This document shows positions 18,461-26,696 of a DNA stretch of 64,000 nt, piece after piece. The translations under genes and the position numbers were made by a program. Source of the DNA: Myxococcales bacterium (GTDB lineage Bacteria > Myxococcota > UBA727 > JABDBI01); contig CP060221.1 of the NCBI GenBank assembly GCA_023898405.1, forward strand, positions 1,875,501 through 1,939,500. Direction: 5' to 3'. Numbering within the stretch: the first letter of the stretch is position 1; each line of letters begins with the position of its first letter. The notes below the pieces were generated by a model, which saw nothing but the letters and a program-made list of their open reading frames with translations, was not told where the DNA came from and searched no databases.

Positions 18461-18488
18461 AAAAAAAAGCCGCCTCATAGACGGCTTT
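18461..18488 (-). terminator. Terminator after tRNA-Ala
   Basis: On the minus strand AAGCCG ... CGGCTT followed by T8 begins immediately after the CCA end of the tRNA. Confidence 0.85.
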
Positions 18489-18564
<76 letters not shown>

Positions 18565-18573
18565 TCGACCTGC

Positions 18574-18602
18574 TTTCTATGCGCTTTTTATTTTTCTGTA
18601 AA
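18574..18602 (-). promoter_or_regulatory. Promoter of tRNA-Ala, abutting IS5 copy A
   Basis: On the minus strand TTTACA (18597-18602), a 17-base spacer and TAGAAA (18574-18579) stand 9 bases before the tRNA. The left end of IS5 copy A begins only 6 bases upstream of the -35 box, so any upstream activating sequence has been replaced by the IS. Confidence 0.55.
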
Positions 18603-18608
18603 GCCTTA

Positions 18609-19513
18609 GAGGCTGTAAAAAAAATCAATTTGGCAATTCTGGTTCAATAAATGTCGCTGTGACGAAAGTATGACGTGAAAACCTTTTTGAAAGGAAATAT
18701 CATGTCGTGCTTGTATGAAACCTGTTTGTCAGATTGTGCCTGGGAAGTGATTGAGCCACTTTTTCCTGCTAACGCCAAACGAGGCAGACGTCGTGTCTAT
18801 AGCTTTCGGAGCATAGTTGATGCCATATTCTATGTTTTAAAGAACGGCTGTGTGTGGCGTTGTTTACCCAATGACTTTCCTCCTCACGGTATTGTCTATC
18901 ACTATTTTCGCACCTGGTCTGTTTCTGGTTTGTGGGCGGTCTTAAACTGCATTCTCGTGGCAATAGTCAGAACCTGTGCTGGCAGAGATGCAAGCCCCTC
19001 ACTTGTTTCCATCGACTCCCAATCACAGACAGCGGAACCAGGAGTAGATGAGCGTGGTTTGGATGGGGGAAAGAAGATTAATGGAAGAAAGCGCCACATC
19101 GTTGTTGATACGATGGGATTGATGCTCCTATGCATTTGTACCGCAGCAAATGTATCTGATAGGGTTGCCGGCGAGGAATTGGTTACTGAGCTCAATAAGC
19201 GCGAGAAGTTTCCCAGATTAGCGAAGATTCTTGGAGATAACGCATATAAGAATTTGTCTTCAGGCTTGAGAGTAGGCGTAAGCACAGAAACTGCGGAACG
19301 TTTAAAAGGGCAAAAGGGGTTTGTACCACAAATATTTCGTTGGGCCGTAGAACGAACTTTTGCTTGGCTGAATCGAAATAGGCGTCTGGTGCGTAACTAT
19401 GAGAAGAATACAAAGCATCAGGAATCAATGAACTACATCGCTAATGCAAGATTATGTATCAGACGATTGGAAAATTTGCTTACCACCTGAGATTTGATTT
19501 TTTTTACAGCCTC
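18609..19513 (+). mobile_element. IS5-family insertion sequence, copy A (905 bp, intact)
   Basis: It has 20-base terminal inverted repeats GAGGCTGTAAAAAAAATCAA and a TTA target-site direct repeat on each side (18606-18608 and 19514-19516). It contains one intact transposase gene and lies between tRNA-Ala and a partial copy of the small transposon. Confidence 0.95.
18702..19490 (+). CDS. IS5-family transposase (copy A)
   Basis: This is a DDE transposase of about 262 residues. The N-terminal DUF4096-like domain (WEVIEPLFPANAKRGRRRVYSFR) is followed by the DDE core: first Asp in VSIDSQS, second in LGDNAYK, and Glu in AVERTFAWLNRNRRLVRNYE. The ATG at 18702 has AAGG 8 bases upstream; the GTG at 18675 is in frame but has no ribosome site. 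The three copies are nearly identical, so spread was recent. This copy ends LENLLTT where the others have LENWLTT. Confidence 0.93.
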   Translation: MSCLYETCLSDCAWEVIEPLFPANAKRGRRRVYSFRSIVDAIFYVLKNGCVWRCLPNDFPPHGIVYHYFRTWSVSGLWAVLNCILVAIVRTCAGRDASPSLVSIDSQSQTAEPGVDERGLDGGKKINGRKRHIVVDTMGLMLLCICTAANVSDRVAGEELVTELNKREKFPRLAKILGDNAYKNLSSGLRVGVSTETAERLKGQKGFVPQIFRWAVERTFAWLNRNRRLVRNYEKNTKHQESMNYIANARLCIRRLENLLTT

Positions 19514-19702
19514 TTATCAAGGGTATTCGGCTTCGATCCCTACAACAGTCCCTGGCATCACCTATTTCAAAACAACCCAGGCACCATGCGGCTGTTGAAT
19601 AATAGCAATAAGAATGACAACCTTATTCTTCAAGCACTTTGCCAAGCCGCATAACGTGGATGATGAAAAATTAAATCATCAAATTTCGGCCAAAGTCGAG
19701 CT
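19514..19702 (+). repeat. Right half of the small transposon, cut by IS5 copy A
   Basis: It matches the left part of the element at 2185-2595 (C-terminal transposase remnant through the terminal repeat). It ends in AAATTTCGGCCAAAGTCGAGCT followed by TA, written here as the outer 20-base repeat plus flank. The other half is missing, although copy A has matching TTA repeats; what stands left of copy A is the tRNA promoter. A deletion must therefore have followed insertion, or the IS moved into an already broken copy. Confidence 0.75.
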
Positions 19703-19704
19703 TA

Positions 19705-19856
19705 GATAGTGCTGCTTCAAAGCGTCCTACCGCATCAAATCGTTCTTGTGCTTCTTTATCTGAGCTACTTACGCGAACTTTTTTTATTTTATAATATACT
19801 TGGTGAAGCAAGTAATGTTGCTGCATGAGGGGCTCCTCTTTGGCTCTCAATTCCAA
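19705..19856 (-). pseudogene. 5' fragment of a gene truncated by the small transposon
   Basis: The frame starts at 19856 (MELRAKEEPLMQQHYLLHQVYYKIKKV) and runs into the terminal repeat, after which its residues are transposon-derived (LSKLDFGRN). About 48 native residues remain. I do not recognise the family; it is helical and charged. Confidence 0.45.
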
Positions 19857-19941
19857 AATAGAGTCCCTTCTTATTTATCGCAAAAATCCCACATCTGTTT
19901 GAACCTGGTCAGGTAGGCATTTTCAAAAAAAGGCTTTTGTA

Positions 19942-20640
19942 TTACCTACTACTCTGAAGATTGACAGTAATCCCAAAGTATTTGTTGATACCGGGTTGGA
20001 TCGGCAGGTATTTGGCCACCTTAAGTTTCAGGTTACTAAATAATTCGATCAGGTACTTCTCAAGCTCAATCGAGCTGTCTTCAATAAAAACCCTGGTGGC
20101 AGAGTGAAAAACCCCGCTTGGAATGAACTCGCTGATGATCCAGTTAATGGTCTGCCCAACCGTTGCTGTATAGTCTTCGGGCTCATTCATCGAGCTATAC
20201 TCGCTAAGGATGAAGAGTTCCAGCTCGTGATCACCAATGAATTGCACTGAGATGCTCGCATACTTCTCGGTGCATAGGAGATCCTCATTGGGGAGATCCG
20301 ATTTATTGGATACCACTTGCGAAACATTATGACGGTTGGGGAACACTGCAAAACTAATGGTCCTGCGATATGCGCCCGGAGTAACCTCGTGATACTTATA
20401 ATGAATTACGGAGTTCGATGTGATCTTATCCACGGTGCTATAGCCAAACTCTACAGGCGAGTGCTTAACCTTCCCGCAGTCAAATTTTTCTTTGATGAAA
20501 TTCGCTTCCGTCGCACTAGGGTGATCCATGAAAATACCGCGCTTCTTTTTATATTGATCGGTGCTGATAGCATTCATGGACAGCGCAGGGATAAAGATCA
20601 GTTGCGATAATGCAACGATAAGTAATATAAGTGCTTTCAT
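19942..20640 (-). CDS. Secreted protein of unknown function in the IS-rich region
   Basis: I do not recognise this. The ATG at 20640 has AGGGAA upstream and gives a signal peptide (ALILLIVALSQLIFIPALS). The mature part is about 210 residues, with beta-strand-like segments (HYKYHEVTPGAYRRTISFAVFP, SISVQFIGDHELELFIL) and only two Cys (FDCGKV, LLCTEK) that could pair. By eye the gene is richer in G and C than its neighbours, and it is flanked by mobile-element remnants on both sides, so recent acquisition is plausible. Confidence 0.65.
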   Translation of the reverse strand: MKALILLIVALSQLIFIPALSMNAISTDQYKKKRGIFMDHPSATEANFIKEKFDCGKVKHSPVEFGYSTVDKITSNSVIHYKYHEVTPGAYRRTISFAVFPNRHNVSQVVSNKSDLPNEDLLCTEKYASISVQFIGDHELELFILSEYSSMNEPEDYTATVGQTINWIISEFIPSGVFHSATRVFIEDSSIELEKYLIELFSNLKLKVAKYLPIQPGINKYFGITVNLQSSR

Positions 20641-20687
20641 TGTTAATTTCCCTAACTTCCTTTTTTCCGCCCCACTCAACGCCTATC

Positions 20688-20707
20688 GTAACCTGAGTTT
20701 TGCTTAA
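20688..20707 (-). repeat. Probable IS982-type terminal sequence next to an IS5 relic
   Basis: AACCTGAGTTTTGCTTAAG here nearly repeats, in reverse complement, the sequence at about 27213-27234 that lies upstream of the IS982-type transposase remnant. It is probably the end of another IS982-type copy that was destroyed. Confidence 0.35.
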
Positions 20708-20827
20708 GAGGCTGTAAAAAAATCAAATCTCAGGTGGTAAGCCAATTTTCCAATCGTCTGATACATAATCTTGCATTAGCGATGTAGTTCATTGATTCCT
20801 GATGCTTTGTATTCTTCTCATAGTTAC
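20708..20827 (-). mobile_element. IS5-family relic, copy D (120 bp end fragment)
   Basis: It starts with the IS5 terminal repeat GAGGCTGTA and matches the 3' end of the transposase gene, then stops abruptly at CATAGTTAC. No transposase core is left. It lies 34 bases from the tRNA-Arg gene. Confidence 0.9.
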
Positions 20828-20861
20828 TTAGGATAAAACTCAATATTTTCGGGGAGTTAAG

Positions 20862-20938
20862 TGGCGCGCTCGGCACGATTCGAACGTGCGACCCCCAGAT
20901 TCGTAGTCTGATGCTCTATCCAGCTGAGCTACGAGCGC
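20862..20938 (-). tRNA. tRNA-Arg (anticodon ACG)
   Basis: A 77-base cloverleaf: acceptor GCGCTCG / CGAGCGC, D-arm AGCTCAGCTGGATAGAGC, anticodon loop CTACGAA (ACG, expected to be edited to ICG), T-arm with GTTCGAATC and an encoded CCA. Confidence 0.97.
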
Positions 20939-20946
20939 ATGCGGGC

Positions 20947-20975
20947 TAAAATCGCATAATGGTTTAACTTGTCAA
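20947..20975 (-). promoter_or_regulatory. Possible promoter of tRNA-Arg
   Basis: On the minus strand a perfect TTGACA (20970-20975) is followed after 17 bases by ATTTTA, which is a poor -10. The -35 context CGCTTGACAAG is shared with the tRNA-Pro promoter. Confidence 0.4.
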
Positions 20976-21103
20976 GCGTTAGACGCAAATAAAAATATTA
21001 CTCCCCCTAAAGAAGCGGAAAATTGCCTCTGTGATCCATTCATTGCTAATCTGGCATTTGGAAAACTTTTAAAACCTCACACTCATATATTTTCGAAGGT
21101 CAT

Positions 21104-22036
21104 ATGAAAATTGAAAGCATTGGAACTCCATTTTTATGGGCTGCTTTTATAATTTTTGTCTTGTTATTGTTGGCTATAGATTTGGGAATTTTTCATCGAA
21201 AAGCCCACAAAATCCGAGTTAAAGAGGCTTTGACCTGGACCTTAGTCTGGATCGGATTTGCTCTTGCCTTTAATCTCTTGGTATGGCTGTGGTTCGGTCA
21301 CGATCCCGCTTTAGAATTTCTCAGCGGTTACTTAATTGAAAAAGCATTATCGGTAGACAACCTCTTCATCTTCATCGTAATTTTTTCATATTTTTCCGTA
21401 CCTGAATTTTTACAGCATCGAGTTTTATTTTGGGGCATTATTGGTGCCTTACTATTGAGAGCTTTATTGATTGTTGCTGGGGCGGCACTTTTACAAAAAT
21501 ATCACTGGCTTGTCTATATTTTTGGCATTTTTTTACTGTGGACCGGGGTGCGCCTTCTTTTTGAAAAAGCCTCTCAAAGTGATCCTGGAAAAAATTTTCT
21601 CGTGCGTATTTTTTGGCGATTCGTACCAATGACCAAAGATTTTCATGGCACTGCATTTATTGTGAAAAAATCAGGCCAATATGTTGCCACACCACTGCTT
21701 TTGGTTTTGTTAACGGTTGAGGCTACCGATCTTGTTTTTGCCGTTGACTCTATACCCGCGATCTTTGCCATCACCACTGATCCATTTATAGTTTTTACTT
21801 CAAATATTTTTGCAGTCTTAGGTCTTCGCGCTTTATATTTTGCTCTTGCCCATGCAATGAGCCGTTTTCACTATTTAAGAGTAGGACTGGCCTTAATACT
21901 TCTCTTCGTAGGCAGCAAAATGCTTCTGAGCACTATTGTTCAGTTACCAATATATTTTTCACTGTTGGTGATTTGCTTCTTGCTTGGCAGCGCAATTGTT
22001 GCATCTTTATTGTTCCCTCCAAAAAATCGAACGTAA
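21104..22036 (+). CDS. TerC/Alx family membrane protein
   Basis: This is an integral membrane protein of about 9 helices. Diagnostic segments are AIDLGIFHRKAHKI, EKALSVDNLFIFIVIFSYF and LLTVEATDLVFAVDSIPAIFAIT, which carry the conserved membrane Asp residues. Family members (TerC, Alx, MeeF) act in manganese export or in metal loading of secreted proteins. AAGG stands before the ATG. No yybP-ykoY (manganese) riboswitch was recognised upstream. Confidence 0.92.
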   Translation: MKIESIGTPFLWAAFIIFVLLLLAIDLGIFHRKAHKIRVKEALTWTLVWIGFALAFNLLVWLWFGHDPALEFLSGYLIEKALSVDNLFIFIVIFSYFSVPEFLQHRVLFWGIIGALLLRALLIVAGAALLQKYHWLVYIFGIFLLWTGVRLLFEKASQSDPGKNFLVRIFWRFVPMTKDFHGTAFIVKKSGQYVATPLLLVLLTVEATDLVFAVDSIPAIFAITTDPFIVFTSNIFAVLGLRALYFALAHAMSRFHYLRVGLALILLFVGSKMLLSTIVQLPIYFSLLVICFLLGSAIVASLLFPPKNRT

Positions 22037-22100
22037 GCTAATTTTTTGCAAGGAAGGAAATTTTTCCCAAATTTCAAAATTGTAAAAGCCAAACACCAAA

Positions 22101-23117
22101 CTACCTGGCTTCATTGGGCAGTAATTTATCTAAAAGAAGAGAGACGATTATAATAGCAATACCTACTTGGCATCCAAGCTTTATGTCTGCAGTATTGAGG
22201 GCTTGTACCAATGGCTTACCCAAGCCTTGAGCTCCAACAAAGGCTGCAATAATCAACATTGAAAAAGAAAGCATTACGCACTGCCTGACTCCCCTTTTCA
22301 TCTCAGGAAAAGCGCTCGGCATTTCGAGCTTGATCAACCTTTGCCAAAAATTTGCTCCAAAAGCTTCTATAACGTCATTTAAGTCTCTATGGACCTGCCT
22401 CATAGCTGCATAGGTCGCTCTGATGGGTGCTGCAACAGAAAATAAAACAGTAGAAATAAGACCAGGCCCCATACCTAAACCAAATAAAATTAATGTTGGT
22501 AAAAAATAAATTGGTGTCGGTATGCTGCGCATAAAATCAAGGATTGGCCGTATTCTTTTATAAATTTTTGGCCGATAAGCAGCAGCTATTCCGACAGGTA
22601 TCCCGATAAGCAAAGCAAGAATTGTCGATAGAGATACCAGCACGATGGTTTCAATGGTTTCATTCCACAAAGAAAGGCTCGCAACAATAAAACATCCCCC
22701 AAAAATACTCATAGATAATTTCCATGAACGATGTAGCAGCAAAGATAAAAGAGAAAAAACAGTTGCCATCACAACCCAATGAAGCGACAAAAAAAATTTT
22801 ATCAACGAATTGATTGATTCCTCAAAATAATAAGAAAGCTCGCGAAAATAATATGAACAATTGTTCCACCAAAAAAGAAAGATCCACTCACCCCCATCTT
22901 CGACCACTTCTTTGAGCTGTCTAAGATATTTCACCATAAGCGCTTGGTAGTGCCCCAAGAGTGAAATTGCTGATTGAGCATAAGATTCTTGCCTTTTTGT
23001 AGGGATTGAATGTGGAGAGCTTTGAAGTTCGCCCCCCATAAATACGGCAAGAGATATTTCGTTTAATGCCGTGCACTTTATAGCAAGCAGCATAAAAACA
23101 AGCATTAAACCTTTCAT
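22101..23117 (-). CDS. ProW/OpuAB-type ABC transporter permease, orphan
   Basis: The C-terminal 210 residues form a typical BPD permease of the glycine betaine/osmoprotectant class, with EAA loop DVIEAFGANFWQRLIKLEMPSA, GIPVGIAAAYRPK and SIPTPIYFLP. The N-terminal 130 residues are unusual: a cleavable signal-like segment (LMLVFMLLAIKCTA) and a loop with Trp/Tyr residues before the membrane domain. No ATPase or binding-protein gene is next to it, although these are normally in the same operon. It is either served by distant partners or is a leftover. Confidence 0.85.
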   Translation of the reverse strand: MKGLMLVFMLLAIKCTALNEISLAVFMGGELQSSPHSIPTKRQESYAQSAISLLGHYQALMVKYLRQLKEVVEDGGEWIFLFWWNNCSYYFRELSYYFEESINSLIKFFLSLHWVVMATVFSLLSLLLHRSWKLSMSIFGGCFIVASLSLWNETIETIVLVSLSTILALLIGIPVGIAAAYRPKIYKRIRPILDFMRSIPTPIYFLPTLILFGLGMGPGLISTVLFSVAAPIRATYAAMRQVHRDLNDVIEAFGANFWQRLIKLEMPSAFPEMKRGVRQCVMLSFSMLIIAAFVGAQGLGKPLVQALNTADIKLGCQVGIAIIIVSLLLDKLLPNEAR

Positions 23118-23489
23118 ATCCTACCTAAAAAATTTTTGTTTCTTACAAAAAAGTTGCATAGGCATCGAGATATACAAGCCCTCAATCAAAATTATTTTAT
23201 GCCACACTCTAAATATCGATCATTTATGTTTTTTGAAAAATAATTTTTGTTAGTATCAACAATTTTGCAGATCTCACTCTACATGTTAGCGATAAATAAT
23301 TAGCAAAAAACGTAATCAGAGATAGCTTTAAAATACTTGTCAGCAATTATATTTCAAACAAAGCTATGGGGTCAGACAAAGTGACTGCAGATACAAGATA
23401 AAAACCCAATTGTGCTTTTTACTCTAATCAGGCTATTTTATTGTTAACCCCCTCTATCACGTAAGGGTTTAAACTAAAGGCTCGCTGAT
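23118..23489. other. Intergenic, about 370 bases, nothing recognised
   Basis: This AT-rich spacer lies between divergent genes. A short GGGGTCAGACAAAGTGACT near 23370 looked repeat-like but has no second copy in the window. Confidence 0.35.
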
Positions 23490-25115
23490 ATGTTTTCAAA
23501 AAAACTAATTTACTTGTTTATACTTTTAGGAATCTTTCAAAGCGCCTGCATCCAACGGGTTATAGTCACTAAAACTAATTTTGAGTTAGCTCATGAAATA
23601 GCAATCACGAAAAATGATGTTAATCTTATTTTCGTGCCGGCAAAGTCACGGATGCCTGCATATTTATCAATCACCCAAATCCAGCATTACCAGTTTTCAC
23701 AAGCACACATAGGCCTTCCCTTTAAACGAGAATTGGTGATTGATCCCTTGATGTATGATGCCAACCTTTATGCCCAAGTAAAAAAAGACGGAAAAGTGAT
23801 AAGGGAATTTGAGGCCCAAAAAGTATCTCAAACAGTTGTAAACCAAAACCAAAGAGTGTGGACTCCTGCCCGTTCAAAGCTGTCTCTTGTCATACCCTAT
23901 TTAAAATCAGGAGAAGAAGTAATTCTCACCACTACTTACACGTGGATGGATACTCGCTGGCACTCTCCAATTTATTTTGAAGAGAGTGTACCCACGCTGA
24001 AAACCACTCTTAATGTTGATATTCCTTTCGGAGTAAAGTCTCATTTCCAAGTCACAGATAATGGTGTTCCCTGCGTGTTTACACCTACCCATCTTGAACA
24101 TAAGAATCTCCTTTGGGGACAAAGGGATAATGAAGAAGGACTCGGCACACGCTTTATTTTTCAGAAAGAATTTTTAGATACCAAAAGTAAAACTCCTGCC
24201 CAACGCATGCAATTATTTTTTACTTTTGAATCTCCTACACAAAATGAACGAAACCCTCCCTTTGATAACTGGGGCCAGGTAGCAAGCTACCTCTACAACC
24301 GGATTGATCGATACGATTATCCTTCCCAAGCTATTCGAGAATTTTCCAACGAAGAAGCTCAAAAACAGCCTTCTAATATTGCTAAAATCGTTCGAATATT
24401 TTCATTTTTGAATAATGATATTGAAAGAAGAGCCATTGTTGGTCCCTACCTGGAACAAAGCGTTCAACCTGCAACAAAAACTTTCGCCAAGCGTTTTGGC
24501 TCACCGTTTGATATTGCCATACTAGCCAAAGCAATGTTCACAAGCCTAGGATATTCCTCTGAACTTCTTGCTATTTCGAGTGAATATATAAACCCAGATC
24601 TTATAACCATTTTTTCACCCGCTCTTTTTTATTCAGTCATCGTAGCGGTCACGCTGGATGACAAAACCTATTACTACGATCCCTCTGCGCCATTTGAAAA
24701 TATTAGTCTGATACCAGAAAATCTTTATGGGGCCCGAATGCTCACAATTCGTAAAGAAAAAGGTGAGCTCTACATTATGCCCAAGAAAGCTCCTGCCAAC
24801 GCCAATGAGGTTCCACCAGCTAAACAAGCTCTTTCTCCCGAAAGTTTTTTTGAACAACCAAAACTAGAGCCTAACAAAGATCCTCTGCTCACTATTACTC
24901 CGCCTCATGTAGAGTCCCCTTTAGAACCAAACTCGCAAGAGGAAACAACAAAAACAGAACAAAATACCTCTACTGAAAAACAAGAGCTGCTTCAACCAAG
25001 TTCGCTAGAACCTGAATTAATTTTTGAAGACAAAGTTTCCATAGAAGGCCTCGATCCTTCTAAAGATGAGGCTTCCAATGAAGACCAAACCCACGCAAAA
25101 CCACAAAATCCTTAG
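23490..25115 (+). CDS. DUF3857/transglutaminase-like lipoprotein lacking catalytic residues
   Basis: The lipobox is FQSAC (Cys about 20). The N-terminal half is beta-rich and resembles DUF3857. The middle (about residues 260-430) has the layout of a transglutaminase core: helix SNIAKIVRIFSFLNNDIERRAI, then FGSPFDIAILAKAMFTSLGYSSELLAIS and SPALFYSVIVAVTLDDKTYYYDPSAP. The usual catalytic Cys (GDCKD) is replaced by GSPFD and the usual His is missing, so it looks like an inactive version (inference). The last 110 residues are Pro/Glu/Ser-rich low complexity. Its end overlaps the TlpA-like gene by 38 bases. Confidence 0.7.
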   Translation: MFSKKLIYLFILLGIFQSACIQRVIVTKTNFELAHEIAITKNDVNLIFVPAKSRMPAYLSITQIQHYQFSQAHIGLPFKRELVIDPLMYDANLYAQVKKDGKVIREFEAQKVSQTVVNQNQRVWTPARSKLSLVIPYLKSGEEVILTTTYTWMDTRWHSPIYFEESVPTLKTTLNVDIPFGVKSHFQVTDNGVPCVFTPTHLEHKNLLWGQRDNEEGLGTRFIFQKEFLDTKSKTPAQRMQLFFTFESPTQNERNPPFDNWGQVASYLYNRIDRYDYPSQAIREFSNEEAQKQPSNIAKIVRIFSFLNNDIERRAIVGPYLEQSVQPATKTFAKRFGSPFDIAILAKAMFTSLGYSSELLAISSEYINPDLITIFSPALFYSVIVAVTLDDKTYYYDPSAPFENISLIPENLYGARMLTIRKEKGELYIMPKKAPANANEVPPAKQALSPESFFEQPKLEPNKDPLLTITPPHVESPLEPNSQEETTKTEQNTSTEKQELLQPSSLEPELIFEDKVSIEGLDPSKDEASNEDQTHAKPQNP

Positions 25116-25608
25116 GATTGTTATTTACCTGTGTGTAGCATCGGCGATTTCGTTTTTTGTTATAGGTCGGTACAATCCTGGTCTAAAGATTGGCTCTTTC
25201 GCTCCCATAAACGACAAAATTTTGGGTCTTTCGGGTAGGAGTAATTCTTTTAAAAATCTTTCTGCACAAAAACCCATGCTGGTTAATTTTTGGGCTACAT
25301 GGTGTCCGCCATGCCAAAAAGAGCTACCAATTTTAAGCAAAATGGCTGCTAAGTATAAAAAGCAAATATCCTTTGTGGGGGCAATAGTTGATAGCAACAA
25401 GGAAGACGTACTGGCACTAAAAGATCGATTTTCTCTTAACTATCAACTCGGTTTTGTTGATTCCGCGGTCATGAACAATTGGCGTGCGGAAACCCTGCCA
25501 ACCACTTATATTATCAATCCTTCAGGAATTGTTGTTTGGGCTAAGAACGGAATCCTAGATCAAGAAATTCTTGAAGCAGCCCTCAAAAAAGCGCTCGACT
25601 CTCAATAA
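25078..25608 (+). CDS. TlpA/ResA-type membrane-anchored thioredoxin
   Basis: One N-terminal membrane anchor (ILRIVIYLCVASAISFFVI) precedes a periplasmic thioredoxin domain with active site WCPPC (NFWATWCPPCQKELPIL) and the cis-Pro segment ETLPTTYIINPSG. It probably reduces disulfides outside the cytoplasm, for example for cytochrome maturation or for the preceding lipoprotein. The start ATG lies inside the preceding gene, so the pair is translationally coupled. No CcmE/CcmF genes are near. Confidence 0.88.
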   Translation: MKTKPTQNHKILRIVIYLCVASAISFFVIGRYNPGLKIGSFAPINDKILGLSGRSNSFKNLSAQKPMLVNFWATWCPPCQKELPILSKMAAKYKKQISFVGAIVDSNKEDVLALKDRFSLNYQLGFVDSAVMNNWRAETLPTTYIINPSGIVVWAKNGILDQEILEAALKKALDSQ

Positions 25609-25620
25609 TGTGAGATTTTT

Positions 25621-25791
25621 ATGAAAATATATTTTTTAAGTTTGTCTTTTTCTCTCAGTGCACTATCTGGGCTTAACTTGAGCATTGAAGAACCCGCTGA
25701 CATTATTAAAATTAGTTCCGCATTGCAGACTATAGAAATAAACTACTCACACGATACTAATTTTAGCGAACTGGAAGAAAAATACCTCTTA
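25621..25791 (+). pseudogene. Secreted-protein gene truncated by IS5 copy B
   Basis: Fifty-six native codons remain: a signal peptide (IYFLSLSFSLSALSGLNLS) and about 35 residues of mature protein ending LEEKYLL. After that the frame runs into the IS end (EAVKKIKSQVV). The remaining 3' part is not found beyond the IS, where IS982-type sequence stands instead. The function is unknown. It sits 12 bases behind the TlpA-like gene and was probably the last gene of that operon. Confidence 0.7.
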
Positions 25792-26696
25792 GAGGCTGTA
25801 AAAAAAATCAAATCTCAGGTGGTAAGCCAATTTTCCAATCGTCTGATACATAATCTTGCATTAGCGATGTAGTTCATTGATTCCTGATGCTTTGTATTCT
25901 TCTCATAGTTACGCACCAGACGCCTATTTCGATTCAGCCAAGCAAAAGTTCGTTCTACGGCCCAACGAAATATTTGTGGTACAAACCCCTTTTGCCCTTT
26001 TAAACGTTCCGCAGTTTCTGTGCTTACGCCTACTCTCAAGTCTGAAGACAAATTCTTATATGCGTTATCTCCAAGAATCTTCGCTAATCTGGGAAACTTC
26101 TCGCGCTTATTGAGCTCAGTAACCAATTCCTCGCCGGCAACCCTATCAGATACATTTGCTGCGGTACAAATGCATAGGAGCATCAATCCCATCGTATCAA
26201 CAACGATGTGGCGCTTTCTTCCATTAATCTTCTTTCCCCCATCCAAACCACGCTCATCTACTCCTGGTTCCGCTGTCTGTGATTGGGAGTCGATGGAAAC
26301 AAGTGAGGGGCTTGCATCTCTGCCAGCACAGGTTCTGACTATTGCCACGAGAATGCAGTTTAAGACCGCCCACAAACCAGAAACAGACCAGGTGCGAAAA
26401 TAGTGATAGACAATACCGTGAGGAGGAAAGTCATTGGGTAAACAACGCCACACACAGCCGTTCTTTAAAACATAGAATATGGCATCAACTATGCTCCGAA
26501 AGCTATAGACACGACGTCTGCCTCGTTTGGCGTTAGCAGGAAAAAGTGGCTCAATCACCTCACAGGCACAATCTGACAAACAGGTCTCATACAAGCACGA
26601 CATGATATTTCCTTTCAAAAAGGTTTTCACGTCATACTTTCGTCACAGCGACATTTATTGAACCAGAATTGCCAAATTGATTTTTTTTACAGCCTC
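25792..26696 (-). mobile_element. IS5-family insertion sequence, copy B (905 bp, intact, unequal flanks)
   Basis: The terminal repeats and length are the same as in copies A and C. The flanks are TTA on the left and TAA on the right, so there is no direct target repeat. Its left side cuts a host gene and its right side cuts an IS982-type transposase. This is the pattern left by homologous recombination between two IS copies. Confidence 0.95.
25815..26603 (-). CDS. IS5-family transposase (copy B)
   Basis: The DDE residues (VSIDSQS, LGDNAYK, ERTFAWLNRNRRL) and length are the same as in copy A. Two substitutions are visible: SDCACEV for SDCAWEV and SSDLRVG for SSGLRVG. The start is the ATG after AAGG, as in copy A. 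The first change alters an otherwise conserved Trp in the N-terminal domain, so activity is less certain than for copies A and C. Confidence 0.92.
   Translation of the reverse strand: MSCLYETCLSDCACEVIEPLFPANAKRGRRRVYSFRSIVDAIFYVLKNGCVWRCLPNDFPPHGIVYHYFRTWSVSGLWAVLNCILVAIVRTCAGRDASPSLVSIDSQSQTAEPGVDERGLDGGKKINGRKRHIVVDTMGLMLLCICTAANVSDRVAGEELVTELNKREKFPRLAKILGDNAYKNLSSDLRVGVSTETAERLKGQKGFVPQIFRWAVERTFAWLNRNRRLVRNYEKNTKHQESMNYIANARLCIRRLENWLTT

Noticed and set aside
18902..19285. 127-codon frame antisense to the IS5 transposase, present in all copies
   Set aside because: It is carried along with the transposase, has no ribosome site and no family resemblance.
20939..21103. Manganese (yybP-ykoY) riboswitch before the TerC-like gene
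   Set aside because: The conserved core sequences and the paired arms were not found in the 165 bases before the ATG.
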